From positions 3,507,001 through 3,571,000 of the forward strand of contig NC_087100.1 in the NCBI RefSeq assembly GCF_963855985.1: a DNA stretch of 64,000 nt. The letters run 5' to 3'. Both the position numbers and the translations under genes were made by a program. Source of the stretch: Ostrinia nubilalis (Eukaryota; Arthropoda; Insecta; Lepidoptera; Crambidae). Within the stretch, counting starts at the first letter, position 1. Each line of letters opens with the position of its first letter. This document shows positions 33,881 through 44,663 of this stretch, one piece after another. A model generated the notes under the pieces. That model did no database searches. It was given only the letters and a program-made list of their open reading frames with translations, and had not been told where the DNA came from.

Positions 33881-36340
33881 TTGTGTCTCGATTCGCGGGG
33901 CAGGCTGCCTTTTAGGTATTCCTAAATGTTAAAACTTTTATTAGCAGACTTGTTTTATCCGTCGGAATTCTGGGTTTTGCTAAAATTCATTAAACTGAGA
34001 ATGTTCGCGTCGGTTCGTCGAGTTCGGACGAGCGTTTTGGTCCCTTTGTCGCGGTGGAACGAAATTGGTTTTACGAGTTAACCAAACTAAAATGGTTTTT
34101 GATTTAAATAAAACGCTTGGTTGGAGTTCAATTCGAGTGATTAGCCGAGATTTTTGGTGAATATTTGTTACTCTTTTTCCGGAAAAGGGAATATAGCGAG
34201 AAGCTTGTTATAACTACCTACCTTAAACACAAACTGTTCAAAGATCCGTGAATCGAATTCAAGCGGTATGTATCGTTTTCTGAAAAAAATGCCCAAATTG
34301 AGTCGTTCATCCAAGGGCATAATTAATATTGATCGTATCGAAGTAATAATCATTAACTGGAATACTTTTAATCTCGTAAATTAAAAGAAATAATACTATG
34401 GTACACATTTTTTTAGATGAATAAGTGACCAGGAATCATAAACCTGACTTAAAGCATCTGATGTTAAACGGTACATTTCTGTAATACATTTCAAATATTT
34501 ATTTTCCATATAAGTAACATCAGCTAGGGAATTCTGCCATTGCAATTTACACCCTTTGCAGCCCGTCCGTAAATTACTACAAGTGATAGCAGGCAAGTTT
34601 TATTGTCGCTTAAAGTGCTAGCTGTCGCGTTTGGTCGTAGGAGTGGATGTTAATCTGCTTCTGTACAGCATCAATATTTACAGAGATACATCTCTGGTTA
34701 AATGATCAACAGTTTAAACTAAATAAGTCAGTATTTTTTGCAAGTAACCTTTTATAAAGAGCTGAGTGAGTGTGTGAGAGTGAGAAACACAAATATAACA
34801 TCATTCAGCTAATGATATTTTATAAGCTTTAAAAAAAAGCTATTGAACTGAAATAATTTATTGTGGCATTCCTTATGTGTAGTCTGAAATCATGTACTGT
34901 CATTTGCTGAAACGCTAATATTAATGTTGTACGTGTGTTCATCAATAAGTTTAACTTTTTATCGGAGAATGTGTTCACAACAAATACGAGTAGGTAGGTA
35001 TATCGCCATTATTTAGTAAAATTTAAGGCAACTGAGCGTGACTCTACTTTTGTTTTTGGTTGGTTAAATGTACATTAAAGTACTTTATGTACATTTAACC
35101 AACCGATCTATGTAACAGTATACCTAAGACTGATTGATAGGTATCGTAATGTGCACAATATGCGCGAACACTTCGTTTATTATTTTACTCATCAACTTAG
35201 TTAATGAGATACCTACAATGGTTTAACAAGCTATTATTTAAAGGTCTAACCTCAAGCCCAGAGGATAAAACACGTACCACCAATGTTTTGAAGAACGCCC
35301 TTGTTAAAACTCATTAGGCACTAATTACGAAACATACAGCATTCATTTTATGAAAAGGAACATTTAATTAGTGATGAAACGCTTTTAAAAAGAAGATAAA
35401 ATATAATAGAACAATCTTAGTTGAAAAATATTTTGAGTGAAAGATAATGCATTAAATTTTTTAAAGTTAAGTAACTATTTGAATTGCGTAAGAACAGACA
35501 TAATTATCTTATAATTTAAATTACAAAAAACACAATTATGCTACCGCTTTTCAATTAAAGGTAAATATCATCAGTCTCAATGTAGATTATGGAATATTTT
35601 GCCTAACTATGATATCACTTTGATAGTAAAAATGTACATTGAAAAAAACATTTCAATGAAAAGGTTTGTCGTGGAAATCTCTTCACGATATTACAAGTTT
35701 TTTCCTTACTTAATTCAGTAGCAAGTAGAATACTGAAGGGTTGAATAATTTATTGAAATACCCATGGCAAGTTCAAATTTGTTTATTCATAAAATATTAC
35801 AATCAAAACGTATTTGCATCGCCTCAAAGAACGAGCGCAGCTTATCGAAATTGAATACCGATAGTTCGTAATATAAACAACATTAAAATTTCTATCTTGG
35901 CCAGAATAAATGCATAGTAACGACGCTACTTGGCAATTCAGAACATGCTGACACAAGGCGATTAAAAATGAATAACAGAGGAAGGAAAAATGCATACAAA
36001 ATGCAAAGAAAGAATGTTTTTGACTTTGATACGGATGATATTTCTAGAAACCTTGGTTATACCACATCAGATGCATACGGCTAAGGAATGTTGTATAGCA
36101 TTAAGTCCGCTAATCGTACTTTCTTTATGCAATGAAGCTTTCGTACTGAATTAATATGTAGGAAGTACTTAAAGTCAATAGCACCTACTACTTTATGTCG
36201 CTCGTAGCGTTTCCCCAAAGGCTTTAGAATTTTATATCTTTGCCCCCTAACTTATGAACTATTACATAAACACGTGTGTTGGACACTAGTAGGTAAGTTA
36301 TAACTTTTTATTAGTAAAGAAGTTAGTATACAGATAGTCA
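33881..36340. other. No gene recognised; one short hairpin
   Basis: AT-rich. Bases 35058-35075 and 35087-35104 form a perfect 18-bp inverted repeat (GGTTGGTTAAATGTACAT). Bases 36272-36320 resemble part of the MITE next to them. Confidence 0.5.
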
Positions 36341-36465
36341 TTATCCCCCTTACTAATAAAACTTACACGCTCGTTGAACAGTGTTTTAAAGTGACGTTTT
36401 GTATGAAAATGTCATTTTAAAACAGTGTCCAACAACTGCGTAACTTTTTATTCGTAAGGGGGTAA
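36341..36465. mobile_element. 125-bp MITE with TTATCCCCCTTAC ends
   Basis: TTATCCCCCTTACTAATAAA (left) is mirrored by TTTTTATTCGTAAGGGGGTAA (right); arms of ~55 bp also share TTGAACAGTGTTTTAAAGTG / CATTTTAAAACAGTGTCCAA. Confidence 0.8.
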
Positions 36466-37001
36466 CTAAGTAAGTATATCACCATAGTCGTATATTAGAA
36501 ACGCTTTTTCAAGCACTCTACAGAAATACAGCTTGATTGTAAGTGCAACAACAACACGTCATCATGTAAAAACTATGGCAATTTATTCATATTCATTTAT
36601 TGCATCTTATTGTTATCATAACTAGCTATAAGTAAATTCAAACATTTATAAAGGATTAAAAAAAACTATAGTCCGGTGTTCAAGCTACTCTATATTTTCA
36701 TCTTTTATAAAATAACAAAATTTTAATCACAAGACCGTTAACAGCTCAGCGCAGGCAAAAATACACCTTAATCTGTTCCAAAGGAGAGATTTGCCGCATT
36801 CAGCTCTCTTGACGTTAAACTTGATCAAATAAAGATATTGCGCTCTCCGGCTACTTTATTAAGGTATCCCCTAAGCTGATAATAATGATGGGCTTTTATT
36901 ATAATATTATAAGCACTTTTTGCCAGGTAGCCCTTTGTGAGATTTAGTTTACTCCATTCCATTTTTAGACCCACGAAAATAATAGCATTTCTTCTAAATA
37001 C
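36466..37001. other. No gene recognised
   Basis: AT-rich DNA between two MITEs. Nothing supportable. Confidence 0.4.
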
Positions 37002-37428
37002 CAGGGATGTTACGGATATCCGTAACCGTAAACAAAACTTTCAGATATCCGGAATAAAAAATATCCGAAACCGTAACCGTAACCGATTCAAACGTTTCGA
37101 ATAGTTTCAGATGTAAGCAGTTTGAAATAATAGTTTTTTTACAGCATTATAAAGGCATAATACGAGTAGACTGATTTTTACCTTTACAATGCCATCTAGT
37201 ATCAATTTTTATTACTTTTTATTCGATGTAAAGTGTGTGGCCATGTATGAACTGTGTTGGACAACTATTTCAATTTGCATTCTAAAGCACAGATATCCAT
37301 AACCGTAACCGAAACTCTCAGATATCTGGAATAAAAAATATCCGTAACCGAAACCGAAACCGGTATAATATTATTCCTATATCCGTAACCGTATCCGTAA
37401 CCGAAACTACATATCCATAACATCCCTA
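37002..37428. mobile_element. Non-autonomous hAT-type element (CCGTAACCG-rich family, copy 2)
   Basis: Starts CAGGGATGTTACGGATATCC and ends ATATCCATAACATCCCTA, with a perfect 8-bp duplication CTAAATAC (36994-37001 and 37429-37436). Both ends have arrays of ATCCGTAACCG and CCGAAACCG. The terminal G of the right end is mutated to A compared with copy 1. Confidence 0.9.
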
Positions 37429-37868
37429 CTAAATACCTACTCATATATTTTGTAAAAGATCTATTCGCTCCATTTTAATGTTGTAAAAGCCGAATGTGGC
37501 AAGTGACGTCACAAGTACCCCTTTGTACACAAGTAAAGACGACAGCATATCAAAATAAATACTGTGGCATCTTATGCAGTTCTAATAGGGGTGAGTTTGC
37601 TACAAAATTGATAGTCTGATGTAGGTACTTACTTACGCACTCCATTACGGATGTTATGTTGGGTAATACCTAATTAACGAGTGCTGAACATGTTTTGACA
37701 TCATTTGTCTTGTATTATCTTGCAATACATGCTTTCCTGTACAGGATGAGGAGAAGGAGTCATTTGCTTTACATTCGTTTGAGGATAATATACGTATTAC
37801 GAGTAAATCAATGGAACTGACGTAATCAGTCGTAGATTGTCGCTTATTTCATAAGTTTGTTTTCTTAG

Positions 37869-38062
37869 GCCCAGAACAGACGGTGAAACGCAACTGCAAC
37901 GAAACTGCAACTTTCTGATGAATGAAACTGAAACTGAAAGTTTCAAACTGGTCGCGTCATGTGTGGTCTCTCAACGCACGCTATGGCAGAAACTTAGATG
38001 CAACTCAAAAGTAACTAGCAGTTGCAGTTTCGTTGCAGTTGCGTTTCATCGTCTGTTCTGTG
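37869..38062. mobile_element. MITE with CAGAACAGACGGTGAAACG ends
   Basis: CCAGAACAGACGGTGAAACG and CAACTGCAACGAAACTGCAA on the left are mirrored by TTGCAGTTTCGTTGCAGTTG and CGTTTCATCGTCTGTTCTG on the right; ~43-bp arms, ~190 bp in all. Confidence 0.85.
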
Positions 38063-38067
38063 TACCT

Positions 38068-38232
38068 ACCATGAGTTTACGTTAGGTGTGCTCGCTAGCG
38101 AGTACGTCAAAAATCTCTATGAAGATTTTGTTTCTTGAAAGTAGCCACTAGGGGCGCTGCACAATATGTCATACAATTAATGTCATTTTTTTACGCAGTC
38201 GCTAGCGAGCACACCTAACGTAAACTCATGGT
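38068..38232. mobile_element. MITE of the AGCGCCCCTAG family, intact copy
   Basis: ACCATGAGTTTACGTTAGGT and GTGCTCGCTAGCGAG are mirrored by GTCGCTAGCGAGCACACC and TAACGTAAACTCATGGT. The core CACTAGGGGCGCTGCACAAT and GTCATACAATTAATGTC match the reverse complement of 3090-3165. It directly abuts the 5' region of the LINE. Confidence 0.85.
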
Positions 38233-38304
38233 AAGCGCACTGGGCCTTACACTTATAAATCAAGCGACAGTCTTACTTTTTATACTAAAAATCTCTTCAA
38301 GCTA

Positions 38305-38577
38305 TTACAAGATTGCAACTCTATTATTCTAAACAGATTTCGACGTAAAATATTGCACACTGTGGATTGTTGCGAAAAATTCTGACGGAAAGTATAGTGA
38401 CGGCTGACACGGAAGTACGTCATATCAGAATTAGGAACGTTACAAGATTGCAAGTATATTATTATGAACAAATTTTAACGTAAAATATTGCACACTTTGT
38501 GTGATTGTTGCGAAAAAGTCTGACGGAAAATATAGTGACGGCTGACACGGAAGTACGTCATGTCAGAATTAGGACCG
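38305..38577 (+). promoter_or_regulatory. Two tandem ~135-bp monomers in the LINE 5' UTR
   Basis: Unit 1 starts TTACAAGATTGCAA at 38305, unit 2 at 38440. Both run through ACGTAAAATATTGCACAC, GTGACGGCTGACACGGAAGT and TCAGAATTAGGA. Tandem 5' monomers act as internal promoters in some LINEs, and that role is an inference here. A CTCG microsatellite (about 38808-38823) follows before ORF1. Confidence 0.7.
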
Positions 38578-38859
38578 TGCAGTAGATAAGGCTACTCCAA
38601 TTCGGTGATGGATGACCGGCGCGAACCATCAATTTCAATAACGGGCATATCTAAGAGTGAACAGCCAGTCTAAAAGAAAAATTTAATGGCTTATAATAAT
38701 ACATCTGAAAAATTGGTTTTGGTAAATATTTTTTCGCAAAATAGAGTCGTCCACTCATTAATTCATAAATCAGTCCGAATCTATGCGCGACGCGGAGCGC
38801 ACGCCGCTCGCTCGCTCGCTCGCCACATCTACCGGCGTACGCGTCGTTAAAAGTTCGGG

Positions 38860-40134
38860 ATGTCATCGAAAGAATTGAAATGTGCAAACTGCAACATCGT
38901 AATCAATGAAGTGTTAGCATTCGTGTGTAATAAAGTTGATGTGATGGATGAAGTTAGTATCACTCAAATATGCACTAGTGCTTTTTCAGAAAGTGATATT
39001 CTGGACGCAAAGAATCTGCTGTACGATTCTTTATCGACTTCAAGGCGGAAGAAAATTCGGAAAAGACATGGAAAGGCACGTCGAGATATAGAGGATATCA
39101 TTTGTATCATCAAAGAGACGGATACTGAGGAATTTCCTGTCTTTGTTGCACGGGAACTGCATAAACTACCTCCCGTAACATTTGATCATGTCGATGTTAC
39201 GCGGCTCCTTAAGGATTTAGTGAGAATTCAGTCCGAGCTGCAATTGATCAAAGAACAATATGTAACTGCTGACCAGCTCGAAGAGATAAAAGTGGATTTA
39301 GACTCATTGAAGAAAACATCTGTGGTTAATTACTTCACTGGCAACGTAAACACAACAAGGAGAGGCGCTTGTTTATTAAATAGTTTCACCTACGATAGTG
39401 GACCTATGGGGTTAAATCCTGTACAAGACGACGATAACACTACTTCCCCTAAAAATAAGTCGCCATCTCATCAACCGTTGGATTATCGGCCGATAGTAGA
39501 TATGGATAATTTACCGGAGGGTACGCAAACGCAAAAATCGGCAGTTCAAATGTTGGCGGTTAGTGAAATCACTGCGTGCGAACGAAGTAAACAAGTAAGC
39601 GGTACAAAGACGGTGACTCATACGCAACCGGCACAAGCTAGCGCCGAACATACGGACGCGAAGGCTGGCGGCCGTAATGCGATACCAAACCGACGATCAC
39701 TAGCGGACATTGCGCGCGGTGGAAAATGGAAGCAACCGGTTCCTGATGAAAAATGGATAACAGTGCAACGTAAAAGATTGAGAAACCGTTTTACAGGCAA
39801 TAGAGGGAATGCCTTAGCAGAACCTAATCAAAGGTTCAAGGCGGCGGACTCCAATACTCCAATATACATTTACAACGTCTCGAAGGAGGTGACTGTGTGT
39901 GATATATCAAACTATATTGAAAATAAGATAAATGTGAAGGTGACGCTTGAAAAAATGCCAATGAAGGTATCGAAATGTTATGATGCATATAAAATCTATG
40001 TGCCCAGTCACAAAGTAGATATGTTTTTGAAGGATGATTTTTGGCCCGACGGGATTGCCTATCGCCGTTTTATTAACTTTCGTGAGAGAAAGTTAGGGAA
40101 GTCTGCATCTGTAGAGAACAATATCACTGAATGA
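38860..40134 (+). CDS. LINE ORF1 protein (RNA-binding/chaperone type)
   Basis: 424 residues. The N-terminus begins with a short CANCN motif (residues 7-11) followed by a helical segment (about 25-60). Residues ~112-153 (KDLVRIQSELQLIKEQ...) look like a coiled coil that could drive oligomerisation. Residues ~160-330 are polar, basic and low in order. Residues ~333-412 (IYIYNVSKEV, then YKIYVPSHKVDMFLK and FWPDGIAYRRF) resemble the RRM-like C-terminal domain of ORF1 proteins of the CR1/L2-type LINEs. There is no CCHC zinc knuckle. ORF1 proteins coat the element RNA and chaperone reverse transcription. The stop overlaps the ORF2 start (ATGA). The start at 38860 is the first ATG of the open frame and follows the GC-rich leader. 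Confidence 0.85.
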   Translation: MSSKELKCANCNIVINEVLAFVCNKVDVMDEVSITQICTSAFSESDILDAKNLLYDSLSTSRRKKIRKRHGKARRDIEDIICIIKETDTEEFPVFVARELHKLPPVTFDHVDVTRLLKDLVRIQSELQLIKEQYVTADQLEEIKVDLDSLKKTSVVNYFTGNVNTTRRGACLLNSFTYDSGPMGLNPVQDDDNTTSPKNKSPSHQPLDYRPIVDMDNLPEGTQTQKSAVQMLAVSEITACERSKQVSGTKTVTHTQPAQASAEHTDAKAGGRNAIPNRRSLADIARGGKWKQPVPDEKWITVQRKRLRNRFTGNRGNALAEPNQRFKAADSNTPIYIYNVSKEVTVCDISNYIENKINVKVTLEKMPMKVSKCYDAYKIYVPSHKVDMFLKDDFWPDGIAYRRFINFRERKLGKSASVENNITE

Positions 40135-42983
40135 ACACGCAAGCAGTAAAACTAATCAGTTTTAATTGTAAGTCTTTGAAGCGGTCTATAGACTGTATTC
40201 GATCCTTATGTCAGACTGCCGACTTGATTGCATTGCAAGAGACGCTCTTAATGCCTCACGACGTTCCACTGCTGGGCACGGTAGATCAGAACTTCGATTA
40301 TATTGGAAAATCGGCGGTCGACGCGTCGGTGTGTATTCTGCGAGGACGTCCCTATGGAGGCGTCGCGTTGCTGTGGCGTAAAAGTGTGTTTCCCTCAGTG
40401 ACCGCGGTACAGTGTTCGAGTGATCGTCTTATTGCAATTAAAATATCAATGGTGCAGTGTTCGATTTTGGTTTTTTCTGTGTACATGCCTACGGATGAGT
40501 CTATTAACTTGGTAGAATTCACGCAGTGTTTGGGTGAGTTGAACGCTATTATTGACAGTTGTGATGTTGAATATGTGTATATTCTTGGAGATTTTAATGC
40601 CCATCCTGGCAGACGGTTTGGTGATGAACTATTTAGTTTCTGCTTAGGCCAGAATATGTCATGTATTGATATTGATGTACTTGGTAGGGCGTCCGGATCT
40701 TACACGTATGTTAGTGATAGTCACGGGTCTGTCAGCTGGCTTGACCACTGCTTGGTGACCGAAGGAACTAGGCACACAGTTGTGGATGTATCCATTAATT
40801 ACAATGTATTTTGGTCTGACCATTTTCCACTAGAAATAACATGTAATCTTAACGTATTAAGGTCCAGGATTGTTTATTGTAGTAGTATTAATCAAAATAA
40901 CGCAATTCAGTGGGGAGAACGAGATGTTTCTCAAATGTCACATTATAAAGATTTTTGTAACACTAAACTAAAGCTTATTGATTTCCCAGATATTTTCTTA
41001 GGGTGTGCGGGCAAGAAATGTAATATTATTGAACACCGTAAAGAACTTGACGATATGTATAATGTAATCGTAAATATTTTGTCAGATGCCGCTATACATA
41101 GTTCAATTAAGAAAAATGTCAATAATAGAAATGGATATGTGTGTGGATGGAATAAGCACGTAAAAGCAGCGCATAAAGAGGCGCGTCTGTGGTTTCACTA
41201 TTGGGTGCTTTATAACAGACCTCGTGAAGGATATGTTTACAAGATGATGTGTGAGTCTAGAAGAATCTTTAAATCCAAGCTAAAATGGTGTCAAATAAAT
41301 AAACAACAAATACACCTAGATATTCTAGCTATGCATCATTCAAAAAAAGAATTCTCTAGCTTTTGGAAGCACACAAAAAAGCTCAATCCTAAACCTAGTG
41401 TTCCTATAAATGTTGAGGGATTGAATGAACCAAAGCAGATAGCAGAAATGTTTGTAGAACATTTTAAGGTTCAACCATCTTTGAGGTCAGTCGCTAATAA
41501 CCATTCTCATCAGTGCTATCTTGGTGACCTTACTTCACCACCAGTCCTGATAACAGCAGGAGAAATTAGGTCTTTACTTAGGAAAATTACAAGAGGCAAA
41601 TCCCCTGGCCATGACCACCTAAGTATTGAACACTTGCTCTTTGCAGGCCCGCACCTGGCTCGCGTACTAGCATTGTTTTATTCCCTTTGTTTGAGTCATG
41701 AATATTTGCCGGATAATTTGTTAAAGACTGTGGTCGTGCCTATTGTTAAGAATAAAACAGGAAACAGTAGTGAGAAGTCTAATTACAGACCTATATCATT
41801 GGCTACGATATTGGCCAAGGTGCTGGACAGACTGCTTGACCAGCAACTGCGCAAGCATATTAAGCTTCATGATGCACAGTTTGGCTTTAGACCAGGCCTT
41901 TCTACCGAAACTGCAATTCTATGCCTCAAGCAGACTGTCCAGTACTACACTTGCAGAAGTACACCTGTTTATGCTCTATTTCTAGATTTAAGTAAAGCCT
42001 TTGACTTGGTTCAGTACGATGTTCTTTGGGAGAAGCTTCTCGAAAAAACTAATATGCCCCATGATTACATATACATTTTAAAATACTGGTATATGAATCA
42101 GCGTAATTATGTAAAATGGGCAGGAGAGCACTCGGACATGTATGGATTGCAATGTGGAGTGAGGCAGGGCGGAGTGAGCTCAACGACCCTTTTCAATCTG
42201 TACATGGACGAGCTGATCGGTGAGCTCAGTAGCGCTGGAGTCGGCTGTTCTATTGATGGCACATTAATTAATAACATAAGCTACGCTGACGACATGGTGC
42301 TGCTGTGCCCATCGATCAATGCTCTCAAGAAACTGATATCCATCTGTGAACGTTATGTGGAGGCACATGGGCTCAGGTACAATGTGGCTAAAAGTGAATT
42401 GCTGGTTTTTAGGGCTAAGAATAAGACGTATAACGTGCCGACGCTGAAACTTAATGGCACCCCGTTAAAACAAGTACAGAGCTTCAAGTACCTGGGACAT
42501 TGGGTCACCGAGTCGCTTAAAGACGACCTTGATATAGAGAGGGAGCGTAGGGCGCTGTGCATTAGGGCTAATATGCTGTCCCGCAGGTTTGCACGTTGCA
42601 CCAACAATGTTAAAATAACGCTATTTAAAGCTTATTGCCACTCACTTTACACTTGCAGCCTGTGGACGAATTATACCCAAAGAGCTTACGGTGTCCTGCG
42701 CACCCAATACAATAATGCATTCAGGGGGCTGAGGGGACTGCCAAGACACTGCAGCGCATCCGGGATGCTAGCCGCGGCGCAAGTAGATAGCCTCTCGGCC
42801 ATCATTAGAAAGCGCATCGCGTCCCTACTGCAGCGAGTACGGGGCAGCGCCAACAGCCTCCTGATGGCGGTCGCGGCGAGACTGGACGCAGACAGTGCTA
42901 TTATGCAACACTGGACTCGCGTCCATCTCGTCAAAGACACTAAAATTAATTATAATAATTTTAATAATAATAATAATAATTAA
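40131..42983 (+). CDS. LINE ORF2: APE endonuclease plus reverse transcriptase
   Basis: 950 residues. Residues 1-240 form an apurinic/apyrimidinic-type endonuclease with the expected catalytic series: N12 (ISFNC), E37 (LQET), GDFN at 153-156, D205-H206 (SWLDH) and SDH at 229-231. The reverse transcriptase follows: NYRPISL, QFGFRPGLST, motif A FLDLSKAFD (~616-624), GVRQGGVSST, motif C YADD (718-721), then KYLG near 785. All catalytic aspartates are present. The C-terminus (RGLRGLPRHCSASGM, about 860-880) is the usual thumb-like tail; no RNase H domain. The last residues come from an AAT microsatellite and read as poly-asparagine. The ATGA overlap with ORF1 suggests coupled termination-reinitiation. 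The protein nicks target DNA and primes cDNA synthesis from the nick. Confidence 0.95.
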   Translation: MNTQAVKLISFNCKSLKRSIDCIRSLCQTADLIALQETLLMPHDVPLLGTVDQNFDYIGKSAVDASVCILRGRPYGGVALLWRKSVFPSVTAVQCSSDRLIAIKISMVQCSILVFSVYMPTDESINLVEFTQCLGELNAIIDSCDVEYVYILGDFNAHPGRRFGDELFSFCLGQNMSCIDIDVLGRASGSYTYVSDSHGSVSWLDHCLVTEGTRHTVVDVSINYNVFWSDHFPLEITCNLNVLRSRIVYCSSINQNNAIQWGERDVSQMSHYKDFCNTKLKLIDFPDIFLGCAGKKCNIIEHRKELDDMYNVIVNILSDAAIHSSIKKNVNNRNGYVCGWNKHVKAAHKEARLWFHYWVLYNRPREGYVYKMMCESRRIFKSKLKWCQINKQQIHLDILAMHHSKKEFSSFWKHTKKLNPKPSVPINVEGLNEPKQIAEMFVEHFKVQPSLRSVANNHSHQCYLGDLTSPPVLITAGEIRSLLRKITRGKSPGHDHLSIEHLLFAGPHLARVLALFYSLCLSHEYLPDNLLKTVVVPIVKNKTGNSSEKSNYRPISLATILAKVLDRLLDQQLRKHIKLHDAQFGFRPGLSTETAILCLKQTVQYYTCRSTPVYALFLDLSKAFDLVQYDVLWEKLLEKTNMPHDYIYILKYWYMNQRNYVKWAGEHSDMYGLQCGVRQGGVSSTTLFNLYMDELIGELSSAGVGCSIDGTLINNISYADDMVLLCPSINALKKLISICERYVEAHGLRYNVAKSELLVFRAKNKTYNVPTLKLNGTPLKQVQSFKYLGHWVTESLKDDLDIERERRALCIRANMLSRRFARCTNNVKITLFKAYCHSLYTCSLWTNYTQRAYGVLRTQYNNAFRGLRGLPRHCSASGMLAAAQVDSLSAIIRKRIASLLQRVRGSANSLLMAVAARLDADSAIMQHWTRVHLVKDTKINYNNFNNNNNN

Positions 42984-43067
42984 TAAAAATTTCTATTATT
43001 TAATTAATTAATACTAACATAGTTTTAAGCTTACATTGTTACTAACACTATATGGACCCTGGTTCGA

Positions 43068-43108
43068 AATAAACATATTTTATTTTATTTTATTTTTTAT
43101 TTTTTATT
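43068..43108 (+). terminator. LINE polyadenylation signal and TATTTT tail
   Basis: AATAAA at 43068-43073 is followed by tandem TATTT/TATTTTTT units to about 43108 instead of a plain poly(A) tail. Confidence 0.6.
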
Positions 43109-43684
43109 AAACTTTAACATTGCAGCATCTTAGCCAATCTTAGGGCTCTTTCTCATGGAGAAATCCAGTTTTTTGGTGGATCCCGTTTAGTAGTAAAGGT
43201 ACCCGTACGTGTTTTAATCTCAGGAACATCCCGTTTGTAGCATCATGCAAAAAACCGACCAGCTCGAATTTGTAAATTTTTCGACTTTGAAATTCATTTG
43301 TGTTTTGAAACACATACGAGTAATATATTGTGTTTTTACAATATATACAATTACAATATTACAATTGTACAAGTGGCAGACTCACTCTTATGGCAGATAG
43401 CTCCGCTCTTAATGGTCGAAAGCATTAAAACACGATTAGGACTTAGGATAACGTAGCAAAGCATAACAAAGTTTGAACAACGAAAAACGAAAGATAAGGT
43501 AATGTTAGCAAGGAAATGAAAGGTATGGTTGAAATACTGATATGGATGATGTTAGTTTCTTTTTTACAGCTTTCTGCTCTTATTTCTCAGCAACCTATAT
43601 AGTTAATTTGAGATATTATGTAAAGCTTCTTTTCAGTAGATTCGTTCTTAGTGTAATAACATTGGTAGAGGGGTCGTACGTACC
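43109..43684. other. No gene recognised
   Basis: AT-rich DNA downstream of the LINE. Confidence 0.4.
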
Positions 43685-43802
43685 TCATTTAAGGTAGCAA
43701 GGAAGGCGCTGGATTCAGGCCGCTATCAACCGGGCCGGGAAAATCATTGGGGAAGGCTTGTGTTCAGTAGTGAACGTCCTGTGGCTGAAATAATTCTGAT
43801 GA
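43685..43802 (+). mobile_element. 5'-truncated RTE-like LINE 3' end
   Basis: CCTCATTTAAGGTAGCAAGG, AAGGCGCTGGATTCAGGCCG, TTCAGTAGTGAACGTCCTGT, then a GATGATGAG tail. Confidence 0.8.
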
Positions 43803-43909
43803 TGAGAGGGGTCGTAGTCACGTTATAGCTTCCACGTAGATTGTAGAGGCGGACTCAGCTCTCCACACGATATCAGACTGCCTCGTGCATTCATATCGCG
43901 CAGTCATAG

Positions 43910-43944
43910 TCCGCTGTGGGAAGCCTCGCGGTTTCCCACAGCGG
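43910..43944. repeat. Perfect 13-bp stem-loop
   Basis: TCCGCTGTGGGAA at 43910-43922 pairs with TTCCCACAGCGGA at 43932-43944 over a 9-base loop. It is GC-rich for this region. Function unknown. Confidence 0.7.
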
Positions 43945-44048
43945 ATGTCACTTGGACAGTCAGTGACCTGTCACGCGATCGGGTTTCTTCAACTTTTGCC
44001 TGAAAGTAGTTATGTCTAAGCGACCCGAAAATGGCCTACGTACCTACT

Positions 44049-44235
44049 CTATATATATAAAAGAAAGTCGTGTTAGTTACTCCACTTATAATACTCAAGA
44101 ACGGCTGAACCGATTTAGCTGAAAATTATCAGGGAGGTACTTAGAGCCAGGAGAAGGACATAGGATACTTTTTATCCCGTACGAAATTAAAAAAAAAGTC
44201 TGCTTATTTATTGCCATTAAGGCGGAAGCTAGTTA
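44049..44235 (-). mobile_element. CTAGCTTCCGCC-type dispersed retroposon
   Basis: On the minus strand it starts ACTAGCTTCCGCC and has AAAAAGTATCCTATGTCCTT and AAATCGGTTCAGCCGTTCTT; on the plus strand it begins at TATATATAAAAGAAAGTCGT. Confidence 0.65.
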
Positions 44236-44663
44236 CTTATAAAATCTTGAATTTAAATATTAGTTGACTATATTTATGAGACATATTTTAGTTACTCTGT
44301 CTTCAAACACATTATATGTACACGTCGTGCCCTGGGGAACTGTCAGAATGATAAACCCTCCCAACATTTCTTTGCACCATTTGTTTCCAAGAAAAGGGTT
44401 GAGAGGGACGTTAAGGCCCGGGCAACGTTTTATCACTTACTGCTGCCCGCGGCGGAATCCGCATAGTTTATTGAAAACTGGATTGTTTGGATTTACGATG
44501 ACATAAAACTTCTACAGATTTTCATTGTTTTTATCTAAGATGTTTTTATAGTTTTTATGTACTACATTCAATAGTGATCTAAAAAATCAGTTTATATCAA
44601 TTTTTGATGGTATTGTGAAACTCAGTTAACTAAAAGCCACTAAATAGGTACTTTTTTTATATC
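44236..44663. other. No gene recognised
   Basis: A plus-strand frame of 80 codons (44264-44506) has no domain, splice context or codon bias and is not called. Confidence 0.4.

Larger units (their letters stand above)
38233..43108 (+). mobile_element. Full-length-looking two-ORF non-LTR retrotransposon
   Basis: The unit comprises a 5' UTR with two 135-bp repeats, ORF1 (38860-40134), ORF2 (40131-42983), a short 3' UTR with AATAAA (43068-43073) and a TATTTT-rich tail. Both ORFs are uninterrupted, so the copy is young and possibly still active. An APE-type endonuclease at the N-terminus of ORF2 and a reverse transcriptase without a visible RNase H place it in the Jockey/CR1/L2 group; the exact clade needs a tree. 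The 5' boundary is somewhere in 38233-38304. I found no convincing target duplication. Confidence 0.85.

Noticed and set aside
34396..36000. Several 60-70 codon minus-strand frames
   Set aside because: The length is expected by chance in AT-rich DNA of this size; no bias, domain or splice signals.
42353..42940. Minus-strand frames of 84 codons opposite ORF2
   Set aside because: They are antisense shadows of the reverse-transcriptase ORF.
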